A stretch of DNA of 64,000 nt, from assembly GCF_006715785.1 (NCBI RefSeq), contig NZ_VFNX01000001.1, forward strand, positions 2,122,501 to 2,186,500. The letters run 5' to 3'. Every line of letters starts with the position of its first letter. Positions within the stretch are counted from its first letter, which is position 1. Under the pieces are notes generated by a model, which saw only the letters and a program-made list of their open reading frames with translations, searched no databases and was not told the origin of the DNA. Origin of the DNA: Streptomyces puniciscabiei (GTDB taxonomy: Bacteria; Actinomycetota; Actinomycetes; Streptomycetales; Streptomycetaceae). Both the position numbers and the translations under genes were made by a program. Below are positions 34,573 to 43,736 of this stretch, in pieces.

Positions 34573-35128
34573 ATGGCGTCCGCGACCACGCCTGCCGCCT
34601 CCGGCGTTCTTCCCTCGCTCCCGGCCCCGAGCGCACAGGCCGAGCGGCTGATCGAGCCGGGGGTGCACGAGAGCACCGGGGTGTCCGCCGAAGGGCTCCG
34701 TGGCTTCGCCGCTGCCGCCGGGGGCTCCGCGGCCCGCGACGGCGCCCCGCTCGCCGTGCACCCGGACCGGGCCCCGGCCTCCGCGCTCGCCCCGCTGCTC
34801 CGCCGCGAGGGCAAGCCGGGTTTCGTCGTCACCGGCATGGCCGATGTCGACCGGTTCGCCCCGCTCGACAGGGTCGCGCTGCCCGACGCCCCGCTCTGCC
34901 TCCTCACCGGCCTCGACCGAGGCGACAAGAGGGCAGGCGGCTGCTGAGCCGGGCTCACCGGGCGGCGCCCTGGACGCCCGTTCCCCGGCGATCCGGATCA
35001 GCAACGGCACCGGGCGCGACGGCCGCGAGCGCCGCGACGCCCCCGAGGTCGGCTGGTGCTGGGCGGGCAACCGGCACACCTGGCTGGGCTTCGCGTCCGC
35101 GGCGGGCCGGCGCGGCGAGGACCTGTGA
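34573..35128 (+). pseudogene. Decayed DUF5701-family gene (internal deletion plus frameshift)
   Basis: Frame 1 (34573-34947) reads AQAERLIEPGVHESTGVSAEGLRG...APASALAPLLRREGKPGFVVTGMADVDRFAPLD and then stops soon after CLLTGLDRGD. A second frame carries GGALDARSPAIRISNGTGRDGRERR and GWCWAGNRHTWLGFASAAGRR to 35128. Both halves look like consecutive parts of DUF5701 proteins as I remember them, but the middle (roughly 45-55 residues) is missing and the frames differ. The adjacent minisatellite may mark a rearrangement-prone spot. Family assignment is from memory. Confidence 0.65.
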
Positions 35129-35149
35129 GAGGCGCGCGGAAGACGGCGG

Positions 35150-36301
35150 CTAAGCCGGGCTGACCGCCGCCAGCCGGTGTACGTCCCGTGCCGTGCCCGT
35201 CACCCCCGACAGGAAACCCTGGGCCCGGGGGGACGCGGTCTCGGTCAGCCAGGTCGGGTCGATGTCGCACACCGCGACCCTCACCCCCGTGCCCACCAGC
35301 GCCAGCGGCAGGGTGTGGACGACCGTCGACGGGAAGCTGAGGATCGTACGGCCGATGGGGCCCCGGCGGGCGATCACCTCCAGCGGGAGGTCCGGGCGGA
35401 CTATCTCCAGGCCGGTCTCGGCGGCCAGGCGGTGGAGTTTGTCCGCGCTCTCCCTGCGGTGCGCGAAGTAGCGGGTCGCGCCGTGGGCCTCGGCCAGCCG
35501 CCGGACCGCCTCCAGGTAGGCCACCGGGTCCACGACTCCCGTTTCCACCAGGGAGGTTCCGACCATGTCCGAGCCCTTGGTGATGCGCGGCGGACCGAAG
35601 CGGGCCCGGGTCCAGGAGAAGTCGTTCGCGGTGACCGTGACGCCGTCCGGGGTCTCGGTGACCGGCATCGAGGAGAAGACCTCCACCCTGCGGCGGGCGC
35701 TCGGAGTCAGGCGGCGGCGAGCCGAGGACGACACCGGGGCGAACAGCAGGTCGCGGGCACCCGGGCGGCCGCCCTTGCGGTGCCAGCGGACCAGCCGCTC
35801 GCCCCGGGCCAGCTGGGCGACGAACTCCATCGTCGCCGTGCCGTCGTCGACCACGACCAGGTCCTTCGCCCGGGTGATCGTCAACAGCAACTGCACATAC
35901 CGGGAGAACGGGTCTCCCATGACGATCCGCTCCGCCCTTCTCAAGGGGCCCGCCAGGCCGCCGATCGTCGAGAAGGGCGCGGTCGGGCCGCCCCGCGCCT
36001 CCTCCCAGCGCACCCGGTACCCCTCGTCCCGGGCCAGGTCCGCCATGCGGCGCAGCTGGCCCCGGGTCATGGGGTCGGTCGGGGACAGGACGACGACCGT
36101 GAGGTCCGCGCCGGTCCGTGCCGGGCCGCCGGCCACGGTCCGCCGCACCTGCGCGGGCACGGACGGCAGGGGATCCGGCTGCTCCGGGCCGCTCAGTCCG
36201 TGCAGATGCGCCCACTCCAGCACGTTCAGCAGCTGGACGGGGCTCTCCACGAAGGCGAGCGTGCGGGGAAGGTGGCCGGCGTGACCGGCGCGGGGGCTCA
36301 T
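35150..36301 (-). CDS. Polysialyltransferase/sialyltransferase-like glycosyltransferase (GT52-like)
   Basis: 383 residues, GT-B-like. Opens with LAFVESPVQLLNVLEWAHLHG, the nucleotide-sugar transferase start seen in bacterial polysialyl/LOS sialyltransferases. VVVDDGTATMEFV and a later YFAHRRESADKLHRLA segment fit the same family. The gene follows neuB in a co-directional block with the CMP-nonulosonate synthetase, so the donor is probably a CMP-nonulosonic acid. ATG 36301; 67 bases after the neuB stop. Confidence 0.75.
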   Translation of the reverse strand: MSPRAGHAGHLPRTLAFVESPVQLLNVLEWAHLHGLSGPEQPDPLPSVPAQVRRTVAGGPARTGADLTVVVLSPTDPMTRGQLRRMADLARDEGYRVRWEEARGGPTAPFSTIGGLAGPLRRAERIVMGDPFSRYVQLLLTITRAKDLVVVDDGTATMEFVAQLARGERLVRWHRKGGRPGARDLLFAPVSSSARRRLTPSARRRVEVFSSMPVTETPDGVTVTANDFSWTRARFGPPRITKGSDMVGTSLVETGVVDPVAYLEAVRRLAEAHGATRYFAHRRESADKLHRLAAETGLEIVRPDLPLEVIARRGPIGRTILSFPSTVVHTLPLALVGTGVRVAVCDIDPTWLTETASPRAQGFLSGVTGTARDVHRLAAVSPA

Positions 36302-36368
36302 CGGCGTACGACCGTCCCGTCGTGAAGGAATCCGAAGGGAATCCGCAAGGGGCTCAAGCGGCCGGTGC

Positions 36369-37307
36369 TCAGACCGAGACCGGCTCGCCCGCCGCCGCCG
36401 CGATCTCCGCCTCGGCGACGACACCGGCGACGCGGCGCAGCTTCTTCATCGGGCCGAGCTCGGAGTCGTAGACCTTCTTGACGCCGTCACCCAGGGACGC
36501 CTCGATCACGCGGATGTCGCGGACCAGGCGCTCCAGGCCCTGCGGCTCCACGGACGCGGCCTGGTCGGAGCCCCACATGGCGCGGTCGAGGGTGATGTGA
36601 CGCTCGACGAAGACCGCGCCCAGCGCGACCGCCGCCAGCGTCGTCTGCAGGCCGGTCTCGTGGCCGGAGTAGCCGATCGGGACGTTCGGGTACTCCTTCT
36701 CCAGCGTGTTGATCACGCGGAGGTTCAGCTCGTCGGCCTTCGCGGGGTAGGTCGACGTGGCGTGGCACATCAGGATGTTTTCGCTGCCGAGGACCTCGAC
36801 CGCGTGGCGGATCTGCTTCGGCGTCGACATGCCGGTGGAGAGGATGACCGAACGGCCCGTGGAGCGGAGCGCGCGCAGCAGCTCGTCGTCCGTCAGGGAC
36901 GCGCTCGCCACCTTGTGGGCGGGGACGTCGAACTTCTCCAGGAAGGCGACGGCCTCGGTGTCCCACGGGGAGGCGAACCAGTCGATCCCCTTCTCCTTGC
37001 AGTACTCGTCGATCTGGCGGTACTCGTCCTCGCCGAACTCCACGCGGTGGCGGTAGTCGATGTAGGTCATCCGGCCCCAGGGGGTGTCGCGCTCGATGTC
37101 CCACTGGTCGCGCGGGGTGCAGATCTCCGGGGTGCGCTTCTGGAACTTGACCGCGTCGCAGCCGGCCGCGGCGGCCACGTCGATCAGCTTGAAGGCGTTC
37201 TCCAGCTCACCGTTGTGGTTGATGCCGATCTCGCCGCAGATGTAGACGGGCTTGCCGGGGCCGACCTCGCGGGAACCGAACGTACGCAGACGGGAGTTGG
37301 TGCTCAT
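36369..37307 (-). CDS. neuB: Nonulosonic acid synthase (NeuB family) without SAF domain
   Basis: Condenses phosphoenolpyruvate with a hexose(amine) to give a nine-carbon sugar acid (Neu5Ac or Kdn type). 312 residues: the TIM-barrel core is complete (YICGEIGINHNGELENAFKLIDVAAAAGCDAVKFQKR, VASASLTDDELLRALRSTGRSVILSTGMST, GYSGHETG, VERHITLDRAMWGSDQAASV). The C-terminal antifreeze-like SAF domain of NeuB/NANS (total about 345 residues) is absent. 13 bases downstream of the neuA-HAD stop. No NeuC epimerase is present, favouring a mannose-derived Kdn product by inference. Confidence 0.9.
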   Translation of the reverse strand: MSTNSRLRTFGSREVGPGKPVYICGEIGINHNGELENAFKLIDVAAAAGCDAVKFQKRTPEICTPRDQWDIERDTPWGRMTYIDYRHRVEFGEDEYRQIDEYCKEKGIDWFASPWDTEAVAFLEKFDVPAHKVASASLTDDELLRALRSTGRSVILSTGMSTPKQIRHAVEVLGSENILMCHATSTYPAKADELNLRVINTLEKEYPNVPIGYSGHETGLQTTLAAVALGAVFVERHITLDRAMWGSDQAASVEPQGLERLVRDIRVIEASLGDGVKKVYDSELGPMKKLRRVAGVVAEAEIAAAAGEPVSV

Positions 37308-37320
37308 CAGGGGGATGTCC

Positions 37321-38730
37321 TTACTTGGGGAGGGAATCGAGAGAGGGGCCGAGGATCCAGCTGGCGATCTCTCGGATCGCGCCGTCACCGCCGGGGACGG
37401 TGGTGACCGCGCGTGCGGCGCCGCGTACGACGTCGTGGGCGCTCGCGACCGCCACGGGCCAGCCGACGAGGGCGAAGCACGGCAGGTCGTTGACGTCGTT
37501 GCCGACGTAGAGCACGCGCTCCGGCGCGATGCCCTGCTCCTCGCACCACTGCTTCAGCGCGAGGTCCTTGCGGTCGATGCCGTGCAGCACGGGAAGCTTG
37601 AGCTTCCGGGCGCGGGCGGCGACCACAGGGTTCTGTTCCGTGGACAGGATCAGCATCTTCAGGCCGCTCCTGCGGAGGGCCGCGATGCCGAGTCCGTCGC
37701 CGCGGTGCACGGAGACGAACTCCCGTCCCTCGGAGTCGATCAGCACCCGGTCGTCGGTCTGGGTGCCGTCGAAGTCGAGGACGACGGCGTCGATGTCGTC
37801 GTGGGTGGGGAGGGCGCCCGGGCGGTCCGCGTCGAAGAGGGGGGCCAGGGCCCGGGCGCGGGCGAGGTCGTGCGGGTCGTCGATCTCCAGGACCCGGGCG
37901 GGGTCGGTGCGGACGAGTTCCGTACGGCCGAAGAAGCGGTGCTGGTGCTTGCGGAAGCCGGCCGCGTCCATCGCGTAGGCGGCGCCGGTCTCCAGGAAGT
38001 CCTGCGGGCGGTCCTGGCGGCGCGGACGGTAGGACTTGTCGTGGTTGACGCCGTGGCCTCCGCCGGCCGGCGCGGGCACGGCGGGGCCGCCGCCCGGCGC
38101 CGCGGCCACCGGGACCGTGCCCGTCGCTGCCGCCGCCGAGGCCCTGCCGGGTCCGGCTGCCGGGCGCGGCACGCGCGTCGTCACCTCAGCTGCCGCCCGG
38201 CCTTCCGTCACCGTGACACCGGCCGCCGGCTCGCCGTGCGCGGTGAGTTGGTCGGCCGACTCCCGCCAGACGAAGCCGTGGAACGGCGCGACCGTCAGGG
38301 CGGTGTCGGCGCCGTCCTCGATCACCGCCGAGGCGACACCGTCGATGTCCTCACGGACGATGAACGGGCTGGTGCACTGCACGAGCAGGACCGCGTCGAC
38401 CGCCGCGCCGTGCAGCGCCTCGTGGGCGTCCATGGCGTGCAGGACCGCGGCCTCGGAGGTCGCCGTGTCCCCGGCGATGGCGGCCGGCCGCAGCACGACC
38501 TCGGCGCCCGCCTCCCGGGCGGCGGCGGCGATGGCCTGGTCGTCGGTGGAGACGACGACGTCGGTGACCAGCCGGGCGGCCCGGCACTCGCGCACCGCGC
38601 GCGCGACCAGCGGGATGCCGCCGACGGGCGCGAGGTTCTTCGCGGGCACACCCTTGGAGCCGCCGCGGGCGGGGATCACCGCGAGCACCCGGCGCACCGT
38701 CGCGCCTTGGCCCGCTTCCGGGTTGGACAT
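37321..38730 (-). CDS. neuA: CMP-nonulosonate synthetase fused to KdsC-like HAD phosphatase
   Basis: 469 residues. N-terminal cytidylyltransferase: AVIPARGGSKGVPAKNL, LVQCTSPFI, and VNHDKSYRPRRQDRPQDF after an approximately 60-residue Ala/Pro/Gly-rich insertion (about 167-227). From about 313 a HAD domain with all catalytic motifs: DFDGTQTD (nucleophile Asp), ILSTE, RKDLALKQW and VGNDVND. The fusion recalls mammalian CMP-sialate synthetase. An intact phosphatase suggests a 9-phosphate intermediate is dephosphorylated before CMP activation. ATG 38730 follows AAGGAG. Confidence 0.88.
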   Translation of the reverse strand: MSNPEAGQGATVRRVLAVIPARGGSKGVPAKNLAPVGGIPLVARAVRECRAARLVTDVVVSTDDQAIAAAAREAGAEVVLRPAAIAGDTATSEAAVLHAMDAHEALHGAAVDAVLLVQCTSPFIVREDIDGVASAVIEDGADTALTVAPFHGFVWRESADQLTAHGEPAAGVTVTEGRAAAEVTTRVPRPAAGPGRASAAAATGTVPVAAAPGGGPAVPAPAGGGHGVNHDKSYRPRRQDRPQDFLETGAAYAMDAAGFRKHQHRFFGRTELVRTDPARVLEIDDPHDLARARALAPLFDADRPGALPTHDDIDAVVLDFDGTQTDDRVLIDSEGREFVSVHRGDGLGIAALRRSGLKMLILSTEQNPVVAARARKLKLPVLHGIDRKDLALKQWCEEQGIAPERVLYVGNDVNDLPCFALVGWPVAVASAHDVVRGAARAVTTVPGGDGAIREIASWILGPSLDSLPK

Positions 38731-38753
38731 GGGATCTACTCCTTGCGGTGAGG

Positions 38754-40067
38754 TCACAGCTCCCCCATCCGGCGGATCACCGGGGCGACGCGCTGCACGC
38801 CGTGGCGGTAGGCGCCACGCGCGGCGCGGCGCACGATCTGGCGGACCGGTCCGGGCTCCTTGTCGGCGGCGGGCGCGCCGGGCAGCGGGACGCCGTCGGG
38901 GCCGAGGTGGTGCCGGGCGAGGATGCCGGGCAGATAGCCGGGCGCGGTCTCGGGGGTGTAGTAGGGGTTCAGGGGCGGCAGGCCGCCGGGGCGGTCGAGC
39001 AGCTTGGCGATGCGTTCACGGGCGGTGTCGAAGGCCGTCTCGTACGAGCCGTCGGCCGCCACGCCCTGCCGGGCCACCCACTCCTCGTCGGCCACCGGCC
39101 GGTGTCCGGCGTCCAGCTGGTCCCAGGAGGCGAGGCACCCGGAGCCGGTGAAGTGGTGGTTGCCGAGCACCTCGCGCACGCCCAGGTCGGTCAGGACCAC
39201 CGTGGGGATACGGCGGTGCAGGGCCTCCAGGGCGGCCGTGGAGCTGACGGTGACGAGGAGGTCGGTGCGGTCCAGCACCTCGCCCATGTGGCCGTACACC
39301 AGGCGGAAGTTGGCGGGCAGGTCCGTGCCCTGTGCCAGCTTCTGGTACGGCAACTCCTCGATGTGCGTGGTGTGTTCGCCGGGCTTGGAGCGCAGCTTCA
39401 GCAGCACCTCGCGCTCGGGGTGCTTCCGGGCGTGCTCGATCAGCCGCTTCAGCAGGTAGGTGCGGTCCTTGCGGCTGTCCGGGACGGACGGCTGGGCCGC
39501 GAACACCACCGTGTACGGCTCGTGTTCACCGGTGTACGGCGCCCCGCCGAGGAAGGGCAGGGCGACCTCGGTGACCGAGGAGGAGTCGGCGCCCACGCCC
39601 TCGTACACGGCCCGGAACCGGTCCGCGTCGTGGCGGGAGTTGGCGAGGACGAGGTCGGCGCCGTGCCGCAGCAGCAGGCCGTCGGCGAGCTTCTCGTAGA
39701 CGACACCGACGTACCCGGTGACGACGACGGGGCGCCTGCCGGCGCCCGCCCAGGTGGCGCGCAGCCCGTGCAGCATGGCCTGGACGCCGCCGCCGACCAG
39801 CGCCAGGACGAGGACGTCGTACGACGCTTCGTCCATGGCGCGCAGGAACTCGACGCCGGTGACCTCGCGCAGGGAGTCCGCCCGGACGCCGACCTCCTTC
39901 AGCTGGCGCGCTGTCGGGGTGGCGCGCCCGCGCAGGAGGTAGCCGTCGAGCCGGATCTCGGCGTCCGTGGGGGCGAGGCGCTGCGCGGTGAGCGCGCCCC
40001 ACTTCCACCGGGTGTCGGAATCGGCGAGGACGGCGACCCGCAGGGACTTCGTAGCACTTGCTGGCAC
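38754..40067 (-). CDS. DUF6716 putative glycosyltransferase
   Basis: 437 residues, GT-B-like. Starts SLRVAVLADSDTRWKWGALTA; a central LANSRHDADRF, HMGEVLDRTDLLVTVSSTAALEALHRRIPTVVLTDLG resembles the C-terminal donor half of GT-B enzymes. First gene of the minus-strand nonulosonate block (DUF6716, neuA-HAD, neuB, GT52-like). GTG 40067 is preferred because similarity starts there. Basic, Arg-rich C-terminus may bind the membrane. The acceptor is unknown. Confidence 0.75.
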   Translation of the reverse strand: MPASATKSLRVAVLADSDTRWKWGALTAQRLAPTDAEIRLDGYLLRGRATPTARQLKEVGVRADSLREVTGVEFLRAMDEASYDVLVLALVGGGVQAMLHGLRATWAGAGRRPVVVTGYVGVVYEKLADGLLLRHGADLVLANSRHDADRFRAVYEGVGADSSSVTEVALPFLGGAPYTGEHEPYTVVFAAQPSVPDSRKDRTYLLKRLIEHARKHPEREVLLKLRSKPGEHTTHIEELPYQKLAQGTDLPANFRLVYGHMGEVLDRTDLLVTVSSTAALEALHRRIPTVVLTDLGVREVLGNHHFTGSGCLASWDQLDAGHRPVADEEWVARQGVAADGSYETAFDTARERIAKLLDRPGGLPPLNPYYTPETAPGYLPGILARHHLGPDGVPLPGAPAADKEPGPVRQIVRRAARGAYRHGVQRVAPVIRRMGEL

Positions 40068-40265
40068 GCCGAAGACGCTAGGAAGCCATTCCGAGGTTCC
40101 GCCCAACCCGAATGCAACAAACGGTTAACAGCACATCGCCGAATGGCGAATCGGGCCGCTGGAGCACGGGAAAACAGCCCGGTTCACAGCTTCGCCACGT
40201 GCCGTTCACCCGGCATCAAGCGGCCGGTCAAGACGAATGACGGGGTTCGCCCTAACGTTCAAGCC

Positions 40266-41243
40266 GTGGTCAAGCTCTCCGTCATCGTGCCGTTCTACAA
40301 CGTGCAGCAATACGCGCCCGACACGCTCAGGAGCCTGAAGGCGAACGCGCGTGAGGACTTCGAATTCATTCTCGTCGACGACTGTTCCCGTGACGGGACA
40401 CCAGAGATTCTCGCGCGCGCGGAGCGCGAGCTGCCCGGAGCGGTCTACGTCCGGCACGAGCGGAACGGGGGGCTGGCTACCGCCCGCAACACCGGTATCG
40501 ACCGGGCGCGCGGCGCGTACCTGACGTTCCTGGACGGCGACGACTGGCTCGCGCCCGGGTATTTCCCGCAGCTGGTCACGGCGATGGACGAACTCGGCTG
40601 CGACTTCATCCGCACCGACCATGTGCAGTGCACCGCGCGGTCGCGCGTCGTGAACCGGGTGCCCGTCGGCCGGCGGAACGTGGTGCTGGACCCGCGGGAG
40701 GCGATCCTGCCCGCCGACCGGTCCACCTCCGTCGACTACGCGTACGCGTGGGCGGGCGTCTACCACCGCCGGCTGCTCGACAAGGGGCTGCTGCACTTCA
40801 CCGACGGACTGCGCACGGCCGAGGACCGGCCGTGGATCTGGAAACTGCACCGGGAGGCGGAATCCTTCGCCGCGGTGAGCCTGCTCGGGGTCTTCTACCG
40901 GCGTGGAGTTGCTTCCTCGCTCACCCAGATCGGCGATGTCCGGCAACTCGATTTCATTCGGGCATTCGATCAGGTCATCGCGGAAACCGACCAGGACCGG
41001 GACGCCGATCAGCTGCTGCCGAAGGCCGTCCGCACCTATTGCGCCATCATTTCCCATCATCTGGGATCCATCGAAAGGTTCGAGCCCGCGGTGGCGAAGA
41101 AACTGAAATCCATGAGTGCCGCTGCCCTGCGGCGCATGCCGCAGGACGTGCTGGACGACGCGCTGGACTCGATGGATCTCCAGCGCGCCACCAAGCTGCG
41201 CCGGCTGCGCCGCCGTCCCGCCTCCGCGGGGGCCGCCGCGTGA
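40266..41243 (+). CDS. Glycosyltransferase family 2
   Basis: 325 residues. GT-A core VKLSVIVPFYNVQQYAPDTLRSL, ILVDDCSRDGTPEILA, GLATARNTGIDRARGAYLTFLDGDDWL (DxD-like) and a C-terminal helical region. GTG 40266. Divergent from DUF6716 with about 200 bases between, a probable two-way promoter. Overlaps the next gene by four bases. Likely adds or initiates a sugar or glycerol phosphate in the wall polymer. Confidence 0.87.
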   Translation: MVKLSVIVPFYNVQQYAPDTLRSLKANAREDFEFILVDDCSRDGTPEILARAERELPGAVYVRHERNGGLATARNTGIDRARGAYLTFLDGDDWLAPGYFPQLVTAMDELGCDFIRTDHVQCTARSRVVNRVPVGRRNVVLDPREAILPADRSTSVDYAYAWAGVYHRRLLDKGLLHFTDGLRTAEDRPWIWKLHREAESFAAVSLLGVFYRRGVASSLTQIGDVRQLDFIRAFDQVIAETDQDRDADQLLPKAVRTYCAIISHHLGSIERFEPAVAKKLKSMSAAALRRMPQDVLDDALDSMDLQRATKLRRLRRRPASAGAAA

Positions 41244-42574
41244 CCACCCAGATCTTCCAGGCGTCGACGCTGTACGGCACGGCCACGCTCGCCGCCGCCC
41301 TGGACTCCGGCTGCTTCCGCCCGGCCGACCGGCGGATCCTGCTGGTGTGCAACAACGCGGCCACGCCCGAGACCACGCCCGCGCTGGACGAGGCGCCCGG
41401 CTTCGAGAAACTGCGCGACCGCTTCGACGACGTGATCCTGTACAACGACACGATCTTCCCCTTCCACCCGGGCGGCTGGGCGCCCCGCGTGGACGACATG
41501 CCGCTGTGGGAACGCTTCCTGCGGCACGAGTGGCAACTGGGCGACGAAGACGTGGAGTTGGCCGTCGAGTCCATCCAGGTCAACCCGGCCCACGCGCTCG
41601 CGCAGATCTTCAACGGCGCCCCGGTGACGGTCTACGCCGACGGCCTGATGAGCTACGGCCCCACCCGAAACAAGATCGACCCGCTGGTCGGCACCCGCGT
41701 GGACCGGGTGCTCCACCTGGACCTGGTGCCAGGCCTGAAGCCGCTGCTGCTCACCGAGTTCGACGTGCCCGCGGAACTCGTGCCGACGGCCGCCTTCACC
41801 AAGGTGCTCGCCGAACTCGCGCCCGCGGACGAGGAGTTGCCGCAGATCGAGGAGCCCGCGCTGCTGCTGGGCCAGTATCTGTCGGCGCTGGACATCCTCA
41901 CCGCCGAGCAGGAGGAGAACCTGCATGTGCGGATGCTGAAGGGCGCGGCCGCGCTCGGGCACACCAAGGTCGTGTTCAAGCCGCACCCGTCCGCCCCGGC
42001 CCGCTTCACCCGCCTGCTGGAGCAGGAGGCGGAGCGACTGGAGGTCGAGCTGACCGTGCTCGACACCCCGGTCCTCGCCGAGGTGCTGTACCAGCGGATG
42101 CGTCCCGCGCTGGTCGTCGGCTGCTTCTCCACCGCCCTGCTCACCGCGCGGGCCCTGTACGGCCTGCCGGTCGCCCGCATCGGGACCGGGCCGCTGCTGG
42201 AGCAGCTGACGCCGTACGAGAACAGCAACCGGGTCCCGGTGACGATCGTCGACGCGCTGCTGCCCGACCTCGGCGACCGCGATGCGGTGACCGAGCAGCG
42301 CACCGGCATGGAGGTCGGGGCGCTCGGCGCGCTGATCCGCGCGGTGGGCTTCGCGATGCAGCCGAAGATCTACCCGGGGCTGCGCGCCGAGGCCGAGACC
42401 TGGCTCGCGCGGAACCTGAACCAGCACACCATGGGCTACTTCAAGCGCCGGCGTCTGACCTCGCTGGCCCTGCCCGGCGGGGTGCCCGCCCAGCTGGCGT
42501 TCATCCCGCGCAACGCGACGGTCCGCCGGATGGCGAAGAAGGCGCGGAGCCTGCGGCGCGGCGCCCGCGGCTGA
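41240..42574 (+). CDS. Alpha-2,8-polysialyltransferase-family glycosyltransferase
   Basis: 444 residues of the POLYST family: TTQIFQASTLYGTATLAAALDSG at the N-terminus, DMPLWERFLRHEWQLGDEDVELAVESIQVNPAHALAQIF, FKPHPSAP (donor His-Pro motif) and VGCFSTALLTARALYGLPVARIGTG. With CMP-nonulosonate made by the divergent operon it would polymerise or transfer nonulosonic acid. GTG 41240 overlaps the GT2 stop (GTGA). Confidence 0.83.
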   Translation: MTTQIFQASTLYGTATLAAALDSGCFRPADRRILLVCNNAATPETTPALDEAPGFEKLRDRFDDVILYNDTIFPFHPGGWAPRVDDMPLWERFLRHEWQLGDEDVELAVESIQVNPAHALAQIFNGAPVTVYADGLMSYGPTRNKIDPLVGTRVDRVLHLDLVPGLKPLLLTEFDVPAELVPTAAFTKVLAELAPADEELPQIEEPALLLGQYLSALDILTAEQEENLHVRMLKGAAALGHTKVVFKPHPSAPARFTRLLEQEAERLEVELTVLDTPVLAEVLYQRMRPALVVGCFSTALLTARALYGLPVARIGTGPLLEQLTPYENSNRVPVTIVDALLPDLGDRDAVTEQRTGMEVGALGALIRAVGFAMQPKIYPGLRAEAETWLARNLNQHTMGYFKRRRLTSLALPGGVPAQLAFIPRNATVRRMAKKARSLRRGARG

Positions 42575-42599
42575 CCACGGACCAGGAAGGAAACCGCAC

Positions 42600-43736
42600 A
42601 TGGCCGCTCCACCCTCCGGCGTCGTCCCGGCGCCGGGCCCTCTCATAGGCCGGGCGGCCGAGCTACCGGCCGCCCCCGGCCCGCGCCGGGGCCGCCTGCT
42701 CGCCCTGGACGGGCTGCGGCTCGTCGCCGCGCTGATGGTCTGCTTCTACCACTACACCGGCCGGGGCGGCACGGTCTCGGCGTCCTGGCACGGCAGTCCG
42801 GCCCATCTCTTCCCGGGGCTGGCCCGGGCCGCCGTCTACGGCAACTTCGGTGTGCAGTTCTTCTTCGTCATCAGCGGTTTCGTGATCTGCATGAGCAGTT
42901 GGGGCCGCACCCTCGGCGACTTCTTCCGCTCCCGGGTCGCCCGCCTCTACCCCGCCTACTGGGTGGCCCTGTTCCTGGTCACGGGAGCCTCCCTCGCCCT
43001 GCCCGTGGTCGTTCACCCGGTGCGTCTCGACGAGTTCCTGGTCAACCTGACGATGCTGCAGCAGCCCATGGGCGCGACCCGCGTCCTCGGCGTGTGCTGG
43101 ACGCTCTGGGTCGAGGTCCGCTTCTACGCCCTCTTCGCGCTGCTCGTCGTCCTGCGCGGGGTGACCTACCGCCGGGTGGTGCTGTTCTGCTGCGTGTGGG
43201 CGCTCGCGGCGGTGCTGTGCCGTACGTCGGGCAACGAGCTGCTGAACCAGGTGGTCATGCCGGACTACGCCTTCTACTTCATCGGCGGTCTGGCGCTGTA
43301 CCTGATCCACCGCTTCGGCAGGGACCTGCTGGCGTGGGGCATCGTGGCGATGTCCTGGCTGCTCGCGCAGAGCGCGGCCACGCGCGGCCTGTGGGGCCCC
43401 CACCCGCACCGCGACCCGTACGTCGTCATCCTGATCGTCACGGTCGCCTTCGCGGCCGTCGCCGCCGTGGCGCTGGGCTGGACGCGCCGGGCCTCCTGGC
43501 CGTGGCTGGTCACGGCGGGCGCGCTGACGTACCCCTTCTACCTGGTCCACGAGCACCTGGGCTGGTTCGTCATCCGGGTGCTGCACCGGGGCCTCGGCCT
43601 GCCCGCGTGGCCGACGCTCGCGGTGACCGTGCTGGGCATGCTGGCGCTGGCGTGGCTGATCCACCGGTTCGTGGAGAGGCCGTTCGGTCCGCTGCTGAAG
43701 AGGGCGCTGAAGCGCACGCCGCCCGCGCTCAGCTGA
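42600..43736 (+). CDS. Acyltransferase 3 family membrane protein
   Basis: 378 residues, about ten membrane helices. Family hallmark RLLALDGLRLVAALMVCFYHYTG (H-Y) and VQFFFVISGFVICMS then RVARLYPAYWVAL. Probably O-acetylates the wall polysaccharide. ATG 42600, 25 bases after the polysialyltransferase-like gene; its last 8 bases overlap the convergent TetR gene. Confidence 0.87.
   Translation: MAAPPSGVVPAPGPLIGRAAELPAAPGPRRGRLLALDGLRLVAALMVCFYHYTGRGGTVSASWHGSPAHLFPGLARAAVYGNFGVQFFFVISGFVICMSSWGRTLGDFFRSRVARLYPAYWVALFLVTGASLALPVVVHPVRLDEFLVNLTMLQQPMGATRVLGVCWTLWVEVRFYALFALLVVLRGVTYRRVVLFCCVWALAAVLCRTSGNELLNQVVMPDYAFYFIGGLALYLIHRFGRDLLAWGIVAMSWLLAQSAATRGLWGPHPHRDPYVVILIVTVAFAAVAAVALGWTRRASWPWLVTAGALTYPFYLVHEHLGWFVIRVLHRGLGLPAWPTLAVTVLGMLALAWLIHRFVERPFGPLLKRALKRTPPALS

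Noticed and set aside
34037..34636. Pro/Ala/Arg-repeat protein (RPSAPPALRASGPP...) on the minus strand
   Set aside because: It is the conceptual translation of the minisatellite; no start signal or partner sequence supports it.
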